64,000 bases of DNA, taken from Thalassorhabdus alkalitolerans (lineage in GTDB: Bacteria; Bacillota; Bacilli; Bacillales; Marinococcaceae). This document shows positions 61,387-64,000 of this stretch, one piece after another; position 1 is the first letter of the stretch, and each line of letters starts with the position of its first letter. The stretch is from assembly GCF_042656585.1 (NCBI RefSeq), contig NZ_JBHSPG010000009.1, one strand, 5' to 3'. A program made the position numbers and the translations under genes. The notes under the pieces were generated by a model. That model saw only the letters and a list, made by a program, of their open reading frames with translations. It ran no database searches and had not been told where the DNA came from.

Positions 61387-62655
61387 ATGGCTGAAAAAAT
61401 TACAATGCCCCAGCTCGGAGAAAGTGTAACAGAAGGGACGATCAGTAAATGGCTTGTAAAGCCTGGCGACAAGGTAAATAAATATGATCCTATTGCCGAG
61501 GTAATGACAGATAAAGTGAATGCAGAAGTCCCCTCTTCTTTTACAGGGACAATAACCGAATTAGTAGCAGGGGAAGATGAGACAATCCAGGTAGGCGATC
61601 TAATATGCTATATGGAGGTTGAAGGAAAAGGCAGCACTGATCAACGCAGTAAAGAAAATGTTCAACCTCCAAAAGAAGAAGAAAAGCAAAGTACAGACTC
61701 TTCGGCCCAGTCAATGAAAACGCGCTATTCGCCAGCCGTTCTCCGCCTTGCTCAGGAAAATGACATTGATCTATCCACTGTGCAAGGAAGCGGGAGAGGA
61801 GGCCGAATTACCCGGAAAGATGTACTTTCTCTTGTAAACAAAGGTGCAAAACCTGCAAGGGAAGAAAAGCATGATACTTATGAAGAACCAAAGAAGAGAG
61901 CTCCCTCCATTGAACAGAAGCAACAGATCGAAGAGAAGCAGAAAAGTGAGTCTGGTGATCAAGAAATACCTGTGAGCGGAGTTAGAAAAGCGATAGCCGT
62001 TAACATGGTAAGAAGCAAACATGAAATCCCTCATGCCTGGACGATGGTTGAAGTGGATGTTACAAACATTGCAAAGTTCAGGGAAGCAAACAAAAAGAAA
62101 TTTAAAGAAAAAGAAGGCATCAGTCTTACCTTCTTCCCATTTTTTATGAAAGCTGTTGTGGAGGCATTAAAAGAATACCCAGAGCTTAATTCTACGTGGG
62201 CAGGAGATAAGATCATCCGCAAGAAAGACATCAATTTGTCTATTGCAGTTGCCACGGAGGATGCTCTGTTTGTTCCTGTGGTAAAGCATGCTGATGAAAA
62301 AAGCATAAAAGGACTTGCCAGGTCTGTTCAGGACTTGGCGGGTAAAGTGAGAAATGGCACGTTGAAAGGTGAAGAAATGCAAGGAGGAACCTTTACGATA
62401 AACAACACAGGATCCTTTGGCTCAGTTCAGTCGATGCCTATTATTAACCACCCTCAGGCAGCTATCCTTTCCGTAGAATCCATTGTGAAAAAGCCTGTGG
62501 TGATGGAAGGTGACATGATTGCGATACGCCACATGGTCAACTTGTGCCTGTCTTTAGATCATAGGGTGCTGGATGGATTAGTATGCGGACGTTTTCTTTC
62601 AAGTATTAAAACGCGCCTGGAGTCTTTTGATCCGGAGAGCGAGTCCTTGTACTAA
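61387..62655 (+). CDS. bkdB: Branched-chain 2-oxoacid dehydrogenase E2 (lipoamide acyltransferase)
   Basis: E2 core with a lipoyl domain (lipoylated K43 in MTDKVNAEV), a peripheral subunit-binding domain (about residues 115-150, YSPAVLRLAQENDIDL), charged linkers and a catalytic domain ending in the active-site HRVLDG. Its lipoate would come via LipM, encoded at 16427. ATG 61387 is 6 nt after AAAGGAGGTG; TTG 61381 is too close to it. Products feed branched-chain fatty acid synthesis. Confidence 0.96.
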   Translation: MAEKITMPQLGESVTEGTISKWLVKPGDKVNKYDPIAEVMTDKVNAEVPSSFTGTITELVAGEDETIQVGDLICYMEVEGKGSTDQRSKENVQPPKEEEKQSTDSSAQSMKTRYSPAVLRLAQENDIDLSTVQGSGRGGRITRKDVLSLVNKGAKPAREEKHDTYEEPKKRAPSIEQKQQIEEKQKSESGDQEIPVSGVRKAIAVNMVRSKHEIPHAWTMVEVDVTNIAKFREANKKKFKEKEGISLTFFPFFMKAVVEALKEYPELNSTWAGDKIIRKKDINLSIAVATEDALFVPVVKHADEKSIKGLARSVQDLAGKVRNGTLKGEEMQGGTFTINNTGSFGSVQSMPIINHPQAAILSVESIVKKPVVMEGDMIAIRHMVNLCLSLDHRVLDGLVCGRFLSSIKTRLESFDPESESLY

Positions 62656-62666
62656 CAAAGCCAGAG

Positions 62667-62700
62667 CTATTCACTTGTTTTCAAAGTAATAAGTGAATAG
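62667..62700. other. Hairpin after bkdB without clear T-run
   Basis: CTATTCACTT pairs with AAGTGAATAG around a 14-nt loop. It may end the bkd operon, but the sequence after it is AAAAAGG rather than T-rich. Confidence 0.45.
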
Positions 62701-62845
62701 AAAAAGGTGTTCATTCAGGCTCCTTGAAGATAAAGTTGTTGGCTCTTTTAAAAATAAAAAGAAGCTGGTTTACTTGTGAATACACTCTGGTATTGTTTAC
62801 AATAGAAGTAGTACATGGGTTTAGGAAAAGAAAGGATGGTTAGAG

Positions 62846-63268
62846 ATGGATTTTAATTTTATGATAAATGATGTAGTTCAGGCAGCGAGAAAGGATATGG
62901 ATGAGGCAGGTTATGAACAATTAACATCTGCTGAAGAAGTAGAGGAGACTTTATCAAAGCAAGGCAGCACACTTGTTATGGTAAACTCTGTTTGCGGTTG
63001 TGCCGGAGGCATTGCTCGTCCTGCAGCAGCCTATATGAGAAATTACGAAAAGCAGCCTGATCGTTATGTAACAGTTTTCGCTGGCCAGGATAAGGAAGCG
63101 ACTGAAAAAGCCCGTTCTTTCTTTACTGGTTATGCTCCTTCTTCCCCTTCCTTTGCTTTAATTAAGGACGGAGAAATCAAAACCATGGTTGAGCGCCATG
63201 AAATCGAAGGACATGAACCTATTCATGTTGTTCAAAAGCTGGAAAAAGCTTTCGATGAGAACTTGTAA
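62846..63268 (+). CDS. brxB: Bacilliredoxin BrxB (YqiW)
   Basis: Thioredoxin-like DUF1094 protein that removes bacillithiol from bacillithiolated proteins. The active site CGC is C50-G-C52 in NSVCGCAGG. 140 aa. Placed after bkd as in B. subtilis, where it is called YqiW; BrxA (YphP) is a close paralogue, and synteny favours BrxB. AAAGGATGG-type site before ATG 62846. Confidence 0.93.
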   Translation: MDFNFMINDVVQAARKDMDEAGYEQLTSAEEVEETLSKQGSTLVMVNSVCGCAGGIARPAAAYMRNYEKQPDRYVTVFAGQDKEATEKARSFFTGYAPSSPSFALIKDGEIKTMVERHEIEGHEPIHVVQKLEKAFDENL

Positions 63269-63312
63269 TCGCCAAAAAACGTATAAGGACTGTTAACAAA
63301 GGATGAAATTTG

Positions 63313-63681
63313 ATGGATAAATTTTACGCACAAGTTCAAGAATACCTTAATATGGAAGAAGAAATTGACTTTAAAGAGTTTAATGAATATTATCAGCAGG
63401 TACTCGAATATTTGGATAAAGAATCTGCAGATTTATCTGAGGAAGATGTCTGGAAAGCTCTATTTGTTGTTGAAAGTATTATGTCCAACGCCCAAAATAG
63501 AGCCAAACATGCTGATACGACAAAGGAACAAAAGAAATACAAGCGTATGGCCAAACGTACTAAGCTATATGCCCAGCATTTCACAAAGCGTCTTCATGAT
63601 GCTGGTTATAATGATGAGGAAATTGGGGCAAGGTTTAAAGAAATGTTAGAAGAAGACACTGCGACAGCAGAAAAAGAATGA
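63313..63681 (+). CDS. Uncharacterised helical protein (122 aa)
   Basis: Acidic, all-helical soluble protein (MDKFYAQVQEYLNMEEEIDF at the start) with a basic middle (KEQKKYKRMAKRTKLYAQHF) and acidic end. No family recognised. ATG 63313 is chosen over TTG 63310, with an AAAGGA site 8 nt upstream. Followed by a terminator. Confidence 0.78.
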   Translation: MDKFYAQVQEYLNMEEEIDFKEFNEYYQQVLEYLDKESADLSEEDVWKALFVVESIMSNAQNRAKHADTTKEQKKYKRMAKRTKLYAQHFTKRLHDAGYNDEEIGARFKEMLEEDTATAEKE

Positions 63682-63686
63682 CCGGA

Positions 63687-63716
63687 AAAGGGCTGGTATA
63701 GGTGCCAGTCCTTTTC
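63687..63716 (+). terminator. Terminator after the 122-aa gene
   Basis: AAAGGGCTGG pairs imperfectly with CCAGTCCTTTT. Confidence 0.75.
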
Positions 63717-63782
63717 ACCTTAAAAACAATGATTGACACAACAAAGAGAATTAGATACAATTGTCATTGTCTTAAAAAATCT

Positions 63783-63857
63783 GCGCCTATGGTGAAAGGG
63801 ATATCACGCGAGATTCCGGTTCTCGTATTCCAGGTTCGAATCCTGGTAGGCGCGCCA
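63783..63857 (+). tRNA. tRNA-Arg (anticodon CCG)
   Basis: Acceptor GCGCCTA/TAGGCGC, D stem GTGA/TCAC, anticodon stem CGAGA/TCTCG with loop TTCCGGT giving anticodon CCG, T arm CCAGG-TTCGAAT-CCTGG, discriminator G and encoded CCA. It reads CGG codons. Confidence 0.96.
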
Positions 63858-63887
63858 ATTATAATGATGATTTAATTACATAATCGC

Positions 63888-63919
63888 AAAGACAGTGATG
63901 AGCATCACTGTCTTTTTTT
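63888..63919 (+). terminator. Terminator after tRNA-Arg
   Basis: AAAGACAGTGATG pairs with CATCACTGTCTTT, then a T-run. The group II intron begins a few bases after it. Confidence 0.92.
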
Positions 63920-63922
63920 ATT

Positions 63923-64000
63923 GTGTGCCCGGCATGGGTATAAACTCTAGGGTTAAAGTCCCGAACGGTGAAGGTCGTTGTAACCGCTAGTCAAAGGCAA
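63923..64000 (+). mobile_element. 5' end of a bacterial group IIC intron (continues past window)
   Basis: Starts GTGTGCCCGGCATGGG, the GUGYG 5' end of group II introns, and goes on with ACTCTAGGGTTAAAGTCCCG and AACGGTGAAGGTCGTTGTAACCG, typical of domain I of the class C introns. Insertion directly behind the terminator T-run (TTTTTTTATT|GTGTG) is the hallmark target of group IIC introns. The reverse transcriptase gene would lie beyond the window end. Confidence 0.88.

Overview
The window is chromosomal DNA of an endospore-forming, naturally competent member of the Bacillaceae, most likely from the moderately halophilic Halobacillus-like group. Gene order follows the Bacillus subtilis comG-to-bkd region almost gene by gene. 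The full spoIIIA operon, spoIVB and spo0A show an endospore former. A cobalamin-dependent NrdJ, an OLE RNA with its OapA protein, and an expanded acidic linker in SpoIIIAH suggest a salt- or stress-adapted lineage. The organism assignment is inference from content and synteny.

Layout. 1-3600: end of comGA and the rest of the comG pseudopilus operon, with an extra 55-aa ORF between comGB and comGC. 3600-8800: an RsbR paralogue, a SprT-like metalloprotein, a repeat-bearing intergenic element, yqzE, a COG2345 regulator, yqgY, a probable C-rich small RNA, yqgX and a DUF2759-like membrane peptide. 8800-17300: yqhG-yqhH, divergent from a tandem glycine riboswitch and gcvT-gcvPA-gcvPB, then yqhL and lipM. 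17300-27150: dat, nrdJ (two NrdR boxes and a Spo0A box upstream), mntR, yqhO, a degenerate PAP2 protein, yqhP, yqhR, papA and efp. 27150-33000: a yqhV remnant and spoIIIAA-AH, in which several genes have no canonical start codon at the proper place. 33000-42100: a small unknown gene, yqhY, nusB, folD, xseA, xseB, ispA, OLE RNA, oapA, dxs and tlyA. The accB-accC pair normally found here is absent. 42100-49050: ahrC, recN, spoIVB, spo0A and a MEDS-PAS histidine kinase. 49100-52400: a repeat copy, a small gene, a SteA-like/glycosyltransferase/MraY-like module and yqzF. 52500-62700: bkdR, a sigma-54 promoter and the branched-chain keto-acid operon ptb-bcd-buk-lpdV-bkdAA-bkdAB-bkdB. 62800-64000: brxB, a small unknown gene, tRNA-Arg(CCG) and the 5' end of a group IIC intron placed just after a terminator.

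How it fits together. The window joins late-growth differentiation (competence, SigB input, sporulation channel, SpoIVB signalling, Spo0A) with C1/glycine metabolism, lipoate attachment, isoprenoid precursor synthesis and branched-chain acyl-CoA supply. Lipoate made by LipM serves both the glycine cleavage complex and the BkdB E2 subunit. The points most worth a second look are the AUU/AUA start codons (comGE, spoIIIAD, spoIIIAE, spoIIIAG), the OLE/OapA locus with a possible 3' pairing switch, the C-rich sRNA at about 7428, NrdR plus Spo0A sites before nrdJ, and the dispersed 66-73 bp repeat.
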